Shown here: positions 40,618 through 48,539 of the stretch, piece by piece
Position numbering within the stretch: position 1 is the stretch's first letter
Layout: each line of letters begins with the position of its first letter
Assembly: GCF_002911015.1 (NCBI RefSeq)
Contig: NZ_KZ626849.1
Location: 1-64,000, forward strand
DNA: 64,000 nt
Reading direction: 5' to 3'
Source of the DNA: Streptomyces populi
GTDB taxonomy: Bacteria > Actinomycetota > Actinomycetes > Streptomycetales > Streptomycetaceae
Position numbers and translations under genes: made by a program
Notes under the pieces: generated by a model
The model's database searches: none
What the model was told of the DNA's origin: nothing
What the model saw: only the letters and a program-made list of their open reading frames with translations

Positions 40618-40677
40618 GCCTGTACGGCCACGTGAACGGGGGTACCTGCGCGTACCGTTTCCGAAGCCCGCCATCAT
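40375..40677 (-). CDS. Small DUF4190-like membrane protein
   Basis: A 100-aa protein with two helices: LGIIGTVCAVAGFFTLGIVLGPAAMVCGWL and ALIALVLGAIDTLLAVVWLAGG, after a basic N-terminal tip (GTRRYPRSRGRTG). The A-x3-G-W-x-A-x-G-R-R link between the helices is the DUF4190 pattern. ATG at 40677, or the next codon, has aggag just upstream. It overlaps the 3' part of the channel frame on the other strand. Function is unknown. Confidence 0.78.
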   Translation of the reverse strand: MMAGFGNGTRRYPRSRGRTGSRTGPDSATLGIIGTVCAVAGFFTLGIVLGPAAMVCGWLAMGRRWTGSGPVPALIALVLGAIDTLLAVVWLAGGAGNGLL

Positions 40678-40796
40678 CAACTCCTGAACTCCCGTGACCT
40701 CGCGGTCGGTTCGGGTCGATGACCGGGTACCCCCGTTCCACGCCCGCAGACCGCCCGCGTACGGGCGGGTCTGCGGGCGGCGGGTCCGCGGGTCCG

Positions 40797-42416
40797 TCAG
40801 ATGTGACCGACGCCCGCGCCGGCCTCCGCGTTCTCGCCCCGCTTGGTGAGCAGCGCGACGAAGACGGCCACGACGGCGACACCCGCGGCGACGAGGCAGG
40901 CGAGGCTCATGCCGGAGATGAAGGTCTCGTGGGCGACGTCGGTGATCTGCGCGGCGATCGCGGCCGGGGTCTCCTTGGTGACCGGGGCGGCGCCGACCTG
41001 GACCGCCTCGGAGGCCTGGTCGAGCTGGGCCGGGGTGAGCGGCGGCAGCTTGGCGGCGGTCCAGTTGCCGCCGAGGTCGCTGTCGACCTTGGAGGCCATC
41101 ACGGCGCCCAGGACGGCCGTACCGAGGCTGCCGCCGATCTGCATGGCGGCCTGCTGGAGACCGCCCGCGACACCGGAGAGCTCCATCGGGGCGTTGCCGA
41201 CGATGACCTCGGTGGCGCCGACCATGACCGGCGCGAGACCGAAGCCGAGGAGGGCGAACCAGACGGACATCAGACCGCTGGAGGTGTCCGCCTCCAGCGT
41301 CGACATGCCGTACATGGCGATCGCGGTGGCCGCCATGCCGCTCGCGAGCGGGATGCGCGGGCCGAGCTTGGTGATGGCCAGACCCGCGAGCGGGGAGCCG
41401 ACGATCATCATGCCGGTGAGCGGAAGCAGGTGCAGGCCCGCGTCGACCGGGCTCATGCCGTGCACGTTCTGGAGGTAGAACGTCACGAAGAACAGGCCGC
41501 CCATGAAGGCGATGGCCATGAGCACCATCAGCACCACACCCGCCGAGAGCGGGACGGAGCGGAAGAGGCCGAGCGGGATCAGCGGTTCCTTCACCCGCGT
41601 CTCCCAGAAGGAGAACGCCGCGAAGCCCAGGACCGACAGGCCGATGAAGAGCCAGGTCCTGCCGTCGCCCCAGCCCCAGGCCGGAGCCTTGATCAGGGCC
41701 CACACCAGGCAGAACATCGCGCCGGACAGCAGCACGATGCCGAGGAGGTCGAAGGAGCGCGGGGCGTTCTCGGCGCGGTGGTCCAGCAGGATCAGCAGGC
41801 CCAGGGTGAGGGCGATCAGGCCGACCGGCACGTTGATGAAGAACACCGACTGCCAGCTCACGTGCTGGACGAGCAGACCGCCGAGGATCGGGCCGCCCGC
41901 GGTGGAGGCGCCGATGACCATGCCCCAGATGCCGATCGCCATGTTCAGCTTCTCGGCCGGGAAGGTCGCGCGCAGCAGGCCGAGCGCGGCCGGCATGAGC
42001 AGCGCGCCGAACAGGCCCTGGAAGACGCGGAAGGTGACCACGAGGGCGATGCTGTGCGACAGGCCGATCGCACCGGAGGCGGCGGCGAAGCCGACCACGC
42101 CGATCAGGAAGGTCTGCCGGTGGCCGAAGCGGTCACCGAGCTTGCCCGCGGTGATGAGGGAGACCGCGAGGGCCAGGAAGTAGGCGTTGGTGATCCACTG
42201 GACGTCGGCGAAGGTCGCGCCGAGGTCCTTGGCGATGGCCGGGTTGGCGATGGCCACGATGGTGCCGTCCAGGGCCACCATCATGACCCCGACGGCCACG
42301 GTGATGAGGGTGAACCACGGGTGGCCGCGCAGGCCCGTGGACGGAGCCTGGCTCGACGGGGAGACCGGAGTCTTGTCCCCCGGGTCCGTCTTGTCGATGG
42401 TGGTCTGACTAGTCAT
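40797..42416 (-). CDS. DHA2-type (EmrB/QacA) drug efflux transporter
   Basis: A 539-aa proton-driven MFS exporter of the 14-helix DHA2 group. Motif A-like GKLGDRFGHRQTFLIG lies between helices 2 and 3, motif D1 VALDGTIVAIANPAI is in helix 1, and motif C is GASTAGGPILGGLL in helix 5. The N-terminal 30 residues are cytoplasmic. Such pumps export lipophilic cations or antibiotics. It is divergent from a TetR gene (42538) and a 32-bp dyad lies between them, so TetR probably represses it. Confidence 0.92.
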   Translation of the reverse strand: MTSQTTIDKTDPGDKTPVSPSSQAPSTGLRGHPWFTLITVAVGVMMVALDGTIVAIANPAIAKDLGATFADVQWITNAYFLALAVSLITAGKLGDRFGHRQTFLIGVVGFAAASGAIGLSHSIALVVTFRVFQGLFGALLMPAALGLLRATFPAEKLNMAIGIWGMVIGASTAGGPILGGLLVQHVSWQSVFFINVPVGLIALTLGLLILLDHRAENAPRSFDLLGIVLLSGAMFCLVWALIKAPAWGWGDGRTWLFIGLSVLGFAAFSFWETRVKEPLIPLGLFRSVPLSAGVVLMVLMAIAFMGGLFFVTFYLQNVHGMSPVDAGLHLLPLTGMMIVGSPLAGLAITKLGPRIPLASGMAATAIAMYGMSTLEADTSSGLMSVWFALLGFGLAPVMVGATEVIVGNAPMELSGVAGGLQQAAMQIGGSLGTAVLGAVMASKVDSDLGGNWTAAKLPPLTPAQLDQASEAVQVGAAPVTKETPAAIAAQITDVAHETFISGMSLACLVAAGVAVVAVFVALLTKRGENAEAGAGVGHI

Positions 42417-42446
42417 TTTTCGAGGCTAGTGACAGCCGCTGACAAT

Positions 42447-42478
42447 TGACAAACCGATTCACAAGTCGGTCACTGTCA
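42447..42478. promoter_or_regulatory. Dyad operator candidate between efflux pump and TetR
   Basis: TGACA-a-ACCGA-ttcacaag-TCGGT-cac-TGTCA is a two-part dyad (outer TGACA/TGTCA, inner ACCGA/TCGGT) within the 121-base divergent gap. An extra gctgacaattgaca precedes it. TetR proteins typically bind such dyads over divergent promoters. Confidence 0.62.
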
Positions 42479-42537
42479 CGTCACTCACAGATAGGCTGAA
42501 CTGGGCGAACAGTTCGGTTGGGAGAGATCACGACACC

Positions 42538-43290
42538 ATGACGGAAACGGTGGACACGACGGGCACGGCCGGTACGTCGACGGCGGCACCGGCGTCGGCG
42601 GCCCACGGGACGGAGCCGTCGGCCGGCACGGCGGCGGCCGCGGAGCCCGCCGCGCCGCGCCCCGGGCTGCGGGAGCGCAAGAAGCGGCGCACCCGGAACG
42701 CGCTGCTGCGGGCCGCCCTCGAGCTGTTCGTCTCGCAGGGGTACGAGCGGACCACCGTCGACGAGATCGCCGGGGCCGTCGACGTCTCCCAGCGCACCTT
42801 CTTCCGCTACTTCGCCGGCAAGGAGGACGCCGCCCTGTTCCTGCAACGGCTCACCGAGTCGCACTTCATCGCGGCGGTGCGCGAACGACCGCCCCACGAG
42901 GCCCCGTTGGAGGCGCTGCGCCGCGCGGTCCTGGAGAGCTGGGACACCATCGGCGAGGCGATCGAGGAGGTGGTGCCGATCGAACTGCACATGCGCACCT
43001 ACCGATTGATCGAATCGACCCCCGCGCTGCTCGCCGTGCACCTGCGCCGCTCGGAGGAGATCGAGGAGGAGATCGCCCGGCTCATCGCCGAACGCGAGGG
43101 CCTCGACGTGGACACGGACCCGCGCCCGCGCATCGCGGTCGCGGTGTTCGGCGGGGTGATGCGGGTGACGGGACGGCTGTGGGGCGCCGGAGAGGACACC
43201 AGCGTCGCGGCGATCCGCGAGCTGACCGCGACCTACCTCGACCACGTGGGGCCCGCGTTGGCGGAGAAGTGGGGCACCGCGCCGCGGTGA
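42538..43290 (+). CDS. TetR-family regulator of the efflux pump
   Basis: A 250-aa TetR protein with an unusually long Ala/Thr/Gly-rich N-terminal extension (~40 residues) before the DNA-binding domain (ERKKRRTRNALLRAALELFV, GYERTTVDEIAGAVDVSQRTFFRYF). The C-terminal ligand domain contains MRTYRLIESTPALLAVHLRR. It is divergent from the DHA2 transporter, with the putative operator in the gap. ATG at 42538 is used; a start after the low-complexity tract is conceivable. Confidence 0.9.
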   Translation: MTETVDTTGTAGTSTAAPASAAHGTEPSAGTAAAAEPAAPRPGLRERKKRRTRNALLRAALELFVSQGYERTTVDEIAGAVDVSQRTFFRYFAGKEDAALFLQRLTESHFIAAVRERPPHEAPLEALRRAVLESWDTIGEAIEEVVPIELHMRTYRLIESTPALLAVHLRRSEEIEEEIARLIAEREGLDVDTDPRPRIAVAVFGGVMRVTGRLWGAGEDTSVAAIRELTATYLDHVGPALAEKWGTAPR

Positions 43291-43621
43291 CGGCCCGGTG
43301 ACGCCTCGTGGCGCCGCGCCGCCCCGGGAGACCTCCGCCCGGCACCCGGCACCCGGCGCGCGCCCGAGCGCGGAACCCCGCGCACGCCCGCGCTCGTTGT
43401 CAGGGACGACACCCGCGCGAGACGTTCCGCGAAGAGCCCGCGGAATCACAACGCCCCCGCACGGAGCGTCACATATCGCACACACATAGCAGAAATGCCC
43501 GTACACAGCGTCACTATTTAACTCAAACTGAACCCGGTTTGCCCCAATTACCCCATCGGAAACGTGATCCCTCTCACTCGTTTAACGGGAGGCTCCTCAC
43601 TTCTCCTAGGGTGTCCTCTCA
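43291..43621. other. Intergenic region upstream of the hydrolase gene
   Basis: About 330 bases. The first 150 are very GC-rich; the last 130 fall to near-balanced composition (cactatttaactcaaactgaaccc, 43512-43535), suggesting promoter DNA for the gene at 43622. Only the weak Shine-Dalgarno-like gggagg at 43587, distant from the start, is seen, so a start further upstream or a near-leaderless mRNA is possible. Confidence 0.4.
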
Positions 43622-44830
43622 GTGACTTCCTTCGACACCACCCCCCAACTCAACGTCTGGCGCGCACTGCTCGCGCTGGCCGTGGTGTTCGTGATGCTGG
43701 CCACCAGTGGCTGGACCGCGCTCCACAGCCACCGGGCACCCTCCCCGCTCCAGGCGTCCCGCTCCGCGTGGGAGCACGGCAGCATCACCGGGCACAAGCT
43801 GCCCGACCCGGACTCGGATCCGGAGCTGCTGGCCCGTTTCTTCACCACGCTCGACGCGGGGCAGCGCTCCGAGCTCGCCCGCCGCTATCCGCTCGCGGTC
43901 GGCAACATGAACGGGGCACCGGTGACCCTGCGTTACGCGGCGAACCGTCTCGCGCTGAAGCACGAGCGCACGGTCGAGCGTCGGCGCATGCACGACAACC
44001 GGCTGTCCGCGCTCGGCCAGCACGACGCGGGCCGCCGGATGCACCGCTACGAAGCCCTGCTGCGCAAGAGCCGCAAGATCCTCGCCTTCGACCCCAACGG
44101 CTCGGGCCGGGTCGCCGAGGTCTTCGGCGACCTCGACACGGCCCGCCGCGTCTCGGTCGTGGTCCCCGGTGTCGACACCGACCTGCTCACCTTCCAGCGC
44201 ACGTACAAGCAGTACTCGGCGCCCGTGGGCATGGCGGACTCGCTGTACAGGGCGGAACGCTCGGCGGACCCCGGCACGCGTACGGCCGTGATCGCGTGGG
44301 CCGACTACACGACGCCCAGCGGCCTCGGCATCGACTCGGCCACCGCCATGCGCGCGGCGGAGGGCGCGGTGCGGCTGAACGCGCTGGTGCGGGCGCTGCC
44401 GGGAAGCGCGGAGGTGGCGCTGTACTGCCACAGCTACGGCTCGGTCCTGTGCGGGGTGGCCGCCTCTTCGCTGCCCTCCCGGGTCTCCGACATAGCGGTG
44501 GCGGGCAGTCCCGGCATGCGGGCGTCGAACGCGGCGAACCTGGGCACCACCGCCCGGGTCTGGGCGATGCGCGACGCGGACGACTGGATCCAGGACGTGC
44601 CGCACATGGAGGTCGGCGGCCTCGGGCACGGCGCGGACCCGGTGTCGAAGGGGTTCGGCGCACGTGTGCTGTCCGCCGAGGGGGCGAAGGGGCACGCCGG
44701 CTACTTCGAGCCGGGCACGGAGAGTCTCCGTAACTTCGCGGAGATCGGGATCGGCGCGTACCGTGCCGTCCGCTGCGCGCACGACGATGACGCATGCCGG
44801 ACGGGTTTGTCCGCCGGTGCGTCGGCCTGA
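43622..44830 (+). CDS. DUF1023-type alpha/beta hydrolase
   Basis: A 402-aa membrane-anchored protein. One N-terminal helix (ALLALAVVFVMLATSGWTAL) precedes a 350-residue extracytoplasmic alpha/beta-hydrolase domain. The nucleophile elbow is YCHSYGSVLCG (G/C-H-S-Y-G), with VSVVVPGVDTDLLTF forming the oxyanion strand, VIAWADYTTP and DIAVAGSPGM further strands, and a late GHAGYFEPGTESLRN with the catalytic His region. The class is typical of actinobacterial DUF1023 hydrolases. Substrate unknown. The GTG start is not supported by a strong ribosome-binding site. Confidence 0.82.
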   Translation: MTSFDTTPQLNVWRALLALAVVFVMLATSGWTALHSHRAPSPLQASRSAWEHGSITGHKLPDPDSDPELLARFFTTLDAGQRSELARRYPLAVGNMNGAPVTLRYAANRLALKHERTVERRRMHDNRLSALGQHDAGRRMHRYEALLRKSRKILAFDPNGSGRVAEVFGDLDTARRVSVVVPGVDTDLLTFQRTYKQYSAPVGMADSLYRAERSADPGTRTAVIAWADYTTPSGLGIDSATAMRAAEGAVRLNALVRALPGSAEVALYCHSYGSVLCGVAASSLPSRVSDIAVAGSPGMRASNAANLGTTARVWAMRDADDWIQDVPHMEVGGLGHGADPVSKGFGARVLSAEGAKGHAGYFEPGTESLRNFAEIGIGAYRAVRCAHDDDACRTGLSAGASA

Positions 44831-44884
44831 CGCGCGTAGAGGACGAAAAACTGCGGTCCGCACAGAGAGGCGACGGAGGCTTGC

Positions 44885-45760
44885 GTGCCGCATACGATGG
44901 CCCGCATGGGTGACGTACTGGCCGGTTTTCATGCCGCCTGGGAGTTCGAGTCAGACTCCGTGCTCATCCGCTTCGAACGGGGGATCCGCACACCGAAGCT
45001 GTTCCAGGCGCTCGGCGAACGCCGAATCCCCCTGGAGGCGATCTCGGCGGTGACGCTGACGCCCGGGAAGCGAGGCACGGTCGTTCTGCGTGCGGTGCCG
45101 AGACCCGGCGCCGATCCGCTGATGGAAGCGGCCGCGGGACAGCTCAAGGAGGGGTGCGACCCCTATCGGCTGGTGCTGCCGGCCGACCGCGAGACGCTCG
45201 CCGAGTACTACGCGGACGAACTGCGCGGACAGCTCACCGCGGACGAGGAGCCCGCCGAGCGCTTCCTCGTGAAGCCGCCCGAGGGACCGCTGTCCTTCAA
45301 GGCCTACGACGGGAAGGCCACCTTCGACGGCAGGACGGTGTCCTTCCGCTGGTTCTGGACGGGCGCGTCCTCGGCGAAGTGGAAGGCCGGCGACCAGAGC
45401 TTCCCCGTCTCCGCGCTGTGCGGGGTCGAGTGGCGCTCCCCCGAGGTGCTCGAGGGCCATCTGCGGCTGCTGCGGCGCGATCCCGCGCCGGCGCACCCCG
45501 CCCAGGCCGACCAGGACCCGGCAGCGGTCGTCTTCGGGCTCGGGTACGGGCCCGTCCACGAGTCGCTGCCGTTCGCGGCGGCCGTGCTCGCCGCCACGCG
45601 CTCCGCGAGTCCCGCGCCGGCGGTCGCGGCCCCGGCGCCGCACCGCGACCCGGCCGACATCGCCGACCGGATCCGGCACCTCGGGGAACTGCACGAGGCC
45701 GGGCTCGTCACGGACGAGGAGTTCTCCGTCAAGAAGGCGGAACTGCTCGCCCAGCTGTAG
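44885..45760 (+). CDS. DUF4429/SHOCT domain protein
   Basis: A 291-aa soluble protein. Two DUF4429 repeats lie in tandem (~15-120 and ~130-235): each has a TxRF-type turn, here FESDSVLIRFERGIRTPK and YDGKATFDGRTVSFRWFW, in a PH-like fold that may bind membranes. An Ala/Pro linker leads to a SHOCT helix pair (IRHLGELHEAGLVTDEEFSVKKAELL). GTG at 44885 has ggagg at the right distance. Function is unknown. Confidence 0.86.
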   Translation: MPHTMARMGDVLAGFHAAWEFESDSVLIRFERGIRTPKLFQALGERRIPLEAISAVTLTPGKRGTVVLRAVPRPGADPLMEAAAGQLKEGCDPYRLVLPADRETLAEYYADELRGQLTADEEPAERFLVKPPEGPLSFKAYDGKATFDGRTVSFRWFWTGASSAKWKAGDQSFPVSALCGVEWRSPEVLEGHLRLLRRDPAPAHPAQADQDPAAVVFGLGYGPVHESLPFAAAVLAATRSASPAPAVAAPAPHRDPADIADRIRHLGELHEAGLVTDEEFSVKKAELLAQL

Positions 45761-45861
45761 GGGTACGGCGCGGCCCGCGGACACCCCCGCCTGCCCGGCC
45801 CGGGGACGCGGCCCCCGCCCGGCCCCCGATCCGGCCGGGAGCCGCCGGGGCCTGTCCGGCT

Positions 45862-46323
45862 CTAGGACCGCTCCGACGCGAGGGCGCGGCCCGCGTCCCC
45901 GTAGAAGTCGATCTTCCGGTCGAGCACGGCCAGGGTGTCCTGGAGCTCCGCGATCCGGGACCGGACGTCCCGGCGGGTCGCCTCCAGGAGTTCGTAGCGC
46001 TCCAGGTAGGTGTGATCGCCGGCGCGCACCATCTCCGCGTAGCGGACCATGTCGGCGACCGGCATCCCCGTGAGCCGGAGCTTGCCGACCAGGCCCAGCC
46101 AGTCCAGGTCGCGGTTGCTGTAGCGGCGCTGACCGGTGTGCGAGCGGTCGATGTGCGGCATCAGCCCGATGCGCTCGTACCAGCGCAGGGTGTGCGCGGT
46201 GAGGCCGGTGAAGGCGACGACCTCGCTGATCGTGTAGTTGTCCCGTCCGTCCGGGCGTCGCTGCTCCCGCTCGGGAGGGGCGACGCAGATATCGGTCCCG
46301 GTGGCCTCGGCTGTCGTCTCCAT
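45862..46323 (-). CDS. MerR-family transcriptional regulator
   Basis: A 153-aa MerR protein. The winged HTH is YTISEVVAFTGLTAHTLRWYERIGLMP with HTGQRRYSNRDLDWLGLV, and a long dimerisation helix follows (IAELQDTLAVLDRKIDFY). There are no Cys residues at the helix end, so it is unlikely to sense thiols or heavy metals by cysteine. It resembles aldehyde/acid-responsive members. A perfect 18-bp palindrome just upstream (46351-46368) suggests autoregulation. Start is ATG 46323; GTG 46326 or ATG 46332 are alternatives. Confidence 0.9.
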   Translation of the reverse strand: METTAEATGTDICVAPPEREQRRPDGRDNYTISEVVAFTGLTAHTLRWYERIGLMPHIDRSHTGQRRYSNRDLDWLGLVGKLRLTGMPVADMVRYAEMVRAGDHTYLERYELLEATRRDVRSRIAELQDTLAVLDRKIDFYGDAGRALASERS

Positions 46324-46350
46324 CACCGTCATGCCCTCCACGCTAAAACC

Positions 46351-46368
46351 CTGGAGTGCACTCCAGGC
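46351..46368. promoter_or_regulatory. MerR operator in its own promoter
   Basis: cctggagtgcactccagg is a perfect 9+9 palindrome. On the minus strand, ttgcct lies at its left edge and ttttagcgt follows, so the palindrome fills a stretched spacer between -35-like and -10-like elements, the classical MerR arrangement. The divergent acetyltransferase gene begins 60 bases away and may share it. Confidence 0.75.
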
Positions 46369-46428
46369 AAGCCGAACCGGCCGAAAACGCCGGGACATGG
46401 CCGGGAGGCGCTGGTTACCGTGCGGAAC

Positions 46429-46908
46429 ATGAATCTCGTGCGCCGTGCCACACCCGAGGACGCCTCCGAACTGCTGCGCCTGCGCCAGGTGATGATCGAC
46501 TCGGTCTTCGAAGCGGGCTCCTCCAGCGCGTGGCACGCCGCGTCGCTGCCCACCGTACGCGCGAGGCTCTCCGGTCCCGAGGGTTCCTTCGCCGCCTTCG
46601 TGATCGACCACCCGGACCGCCCCGGGGCCCTCGCGGCGCTCGTCGCCGGGACGGTCGAGTACCGGATCGGGCGGGCGGACAATCCGCACGGCACGGTCGG
46701 GTACGTCTTCAGCGTCGCCACCGATCCGGACGCCCGGCGCCGCGGCTACGCCCGTGCCTGCATGGAGGCGCTCCTCGGCTGGTTCCGCGAGCACGGTGTC
46801 GCCCAGGTCGACCTCAACGCGTCCGCCGAGGCCGAGCCGCTCTACGCGGCCCTCGGGTTCGTCCGCAAGCCCGACCCCTCGATGCGGCTGACCTTCCGGT
46901 CCGCTTAG
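46429..46908 (+). CDS. GNAT-family acetyltransferase
   Basis: A 159-aa N-acetyltransferase of the GNAT fold. MNLVRRATPEDASELLRLRQ opens the domain and the acetyl-CoA loop is VATDPDARRRGYARACMEAL (the R/Q-x2-G-x-G/A pattern as RRRGYA). VDLNASAEAEPLYAALGFV provides the last strand and the Tyr. It is divergent from the MerR gene, possibly under the same operator, and stops 9 bases before the serine hydrolase. Substrate unknown. Confidence 0.88.
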   Translation: MNLVRRATPEDASELLRLRQVMIDSVFEAGSSSAWHAASLPTVRARLSGPEGSFAAFVIDHPDRPGALAALVAGTVEYRIGRADNPHGTVGYVFSVATDPDARRRGYARACMEALLGWFREHGVAQVDLNASAEAEPLYAALGFVRKPDPSMRLTFRSA

Positions 46909-46917
46909 GCTCGGGGC

Positions 46918-47739
46918 ATGTCCTCGCAGAGCCTGGCGCTGATCTCGAACTGGCCCGTCCCCACCGCCGCCGCCGCGGTCGTCCGCGCGGACGGCACCGT
47001 GGCCGGCTCGCACGGGCCGGGCGGGCACCGGTTCGCGCTGGCCTCCGTCACCAAGCCGCTCGCCGCGTACGCCGCGCTCGTCGCGTACGAGGAGGGGGCG
47101 ATCGAGCTCGACGAACCCGCCGGGCCCCCCGGTTCGACGGTCCGTCATCTGCTCGCGCACACCTCGGGCCTGGCCTTCGACGAGCACCGGGCGACCTTCA
47201 CGCCCGGGGAGCGGCGGCTGTACTCCAACGCCGGCTTCGAGGTGCTCGGGGACCACATCGCCAAGGCGGCGGACATGCCCTTCGCGGAGTACCTGCGCCA
47301 GGCGGTCCTCGAGCCCCTCGGCATGACCGCGACGACGCTGGACGGATCGCCCGCGAAGGACGGCGTCTCGACCGTGGACGACCTCGTCCGCTTCGCCGCC
47401 GAGCTCCAGGCGCCGCGGCTGCTCGACCCGCGCACGGTCGCGGAGGCGATGACCGTCCAGTACCCCGGCACCAAGGGCGTCCTGCCGGGCTACGGCCACC
47501 AGAACCCCAACGACTGGGGGCTCGGCTTCGAGATCCGCGACTCCAAGTCGCCCCACTGGACGGGAACCTCGTCCTCCCCGCGCACCTTCGGCCACTTCGG
47601 GCAGGCCGGTACGTTCCTGTGGGTCGACCCGGTCGCGGGCGCCGCCTGCGTCGCGCTCACCGACCGCCCCTTCGGCCCCTGGGCGATCGAGGCGTGGACC
47701 CCGTTCACGGACGCGGTGCTGGCCGGCCTGGCCTCCTGA
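46918..47739 (+). CDS. Serine hydrolase, beta-lactamase (class C-like) family
   Basis: A 273-aa protein of the serine beta-lactamase/DD-peptidase fold. SVTK near 45 is the S-x-x-K nucleophile motif, LYSNAGFEVLG carries Y-S-N, and FGHFGQAGTFLWVD carries H-F-G at the KTG position. No signal peptide is visible, so it is likely cytoplasmic, an esterase or peptidase rather than a drug-resistance enzyme. It is encoded directly after the GNAT gene and is probably cotranscribed. Confidence 0.88.
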   Translation: MSSQSLALISNWPVPTAAAAVVRADGTVAGSHGPGGHRFALASVTKPLAAYAALVAYEEGAIELDEPAGPPGSTVRHLLAHTSGLAFDEHRATFTPGERRLYSNAGFEVLGDHIAKAADMPFAEYLRQAVLEPLGMTATTLDGSPAKDGVSTVDDLVRFAAELQAPRLLDPRTVAEAMTVQYPGTKGVLPGYGHQNPNDWGLGFEIRDSKSPHWTGTSSSPRTFGHFGQAGTFLWVDPVAGAACVALTDRPFGPWAIEAWTPFTDAVLAGLAS

Positions 47740-47789
47740 CCCGGACGGCGCGGGACCGGCCCCTGTCGCACGGGGCCGCGGTCCGGGTT
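47739..47789. terminator. Bidirectional hairpin between converging genes
   Basis: acccggacggcgcgggaccggcccc and ggggccgcggtccgggtt pair with bulges around tgtcgcac. The region connects the stop codons of the serine hydrolase (plus) and the pirin (minus). Confidence 0.6.
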
Positions 47790-48445
47790 CAGCCGACCGA
47801 CATCTCCCACACCAGCAGCTCCGCCGGGGCGCCCGCGGCCAGTTCCAGGTCCTTGGCGTCCGTGATCCGGGCCGCGTCCCCCTCCCCCAGTTCCACGCCG
47901 TCCAGCCGGACCTCACCGCGCACGACGTGGACGTAGACGTGGGGCGCGTCGGGGACGGCGGTGCGCTCGCCCGCCGTCAGCCGGCGCACGTGGAGCATGG
48001 CCCCCGCCTCGGGCACGGCGTACGGGGTGGAGTCCGCGATGCCGCGGACCGTCTCGTAGGCGGGGTCGCCGCCCGGCTCCACCGGCGCCAGCCACATCTG
48101 GACGAAGACCAGCGGCAGCTCGCCGTCGTTGCGCTCGACGTGGCGGACGCCGCCCGCCGAACTCAGCCGCTGGACGTCCCCGTGGCGCAGCACCGACTCG
48201 TTGCCCGCCGAGTCCCGATGGGTCAGCTCGCCCTCCACCACCCAGGTGACGATCTCGGTGTGGCTGTGCGGGTGCTCGTCGAAGCCCGCGCCGGGGGCGA
48301 GCCGCTCCTCGTTGCAGGCGATCACCGCGCCGAAGCGGAGGTTGTCGGGGTCGTAGTGCGGGCCGAAGGAGAAGGCGTGGAGCGAGGAGATCCCGGCCGC
48401 CGGGTCCCCTCCGCGGTAGCGCTCGTCGGCGCGGCGGACGTCCAT
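47789..48445 (-). CDS. Pirin-type bicupin
   Basis: A 218-aa pirin family protein, a shorter YhhW/YhaK-like type. The N-terminal cupin holds the metal site: FDEHPHSHTEIVTWVVEGELTHRD (H-x-H ... E) and GDVQRLSSAGGVRHVE (H). The C-terminal cupin is less conserved and ends ELLVWEMSVG. Related proteins have quercetin dioxygenase activity in vitro. The ATG at 48445 follows ggtgggg. It is divergent from fasR with a 94-base gap. Confidence 0.87.
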   Translation of the reverse strand: MDVRRADERYRGGDPAAGISSLHAFSFGPHYDPDNLRFGAVIACNEERLAPGAGFDEHPHSHTEIVTWVVEGELTHRDSAGNESVLRHGDVQRLSSAGGVRHVERNDGELPLVFVQMWLAPVEPGGDPAYETVRGIADSTPYAVPEAGAMLHVRRLTAGERTAVPDAPHVYVHVVRGEVRLDGVELGEGDAARITDAKDLELAAGAPAELLVWEMSVG

Positions 48446-48539
48446 CACCCCACCACGGTAGCTCCGGCCCGGCGGGCGCTCCCCTCTTACTTGCGACCCG
48501 CCGCCGCACGGCCACATCCGGATAAGGCAGTCTTGTCCC

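Noticed and set aside
46356..47936. 526-aa plus-strand frame over the GNAT and serine hydrolase genes
   Set aside because: Shifted reading of two well-supported genes; almost entirely Arg, Gly, Pro and Ala.
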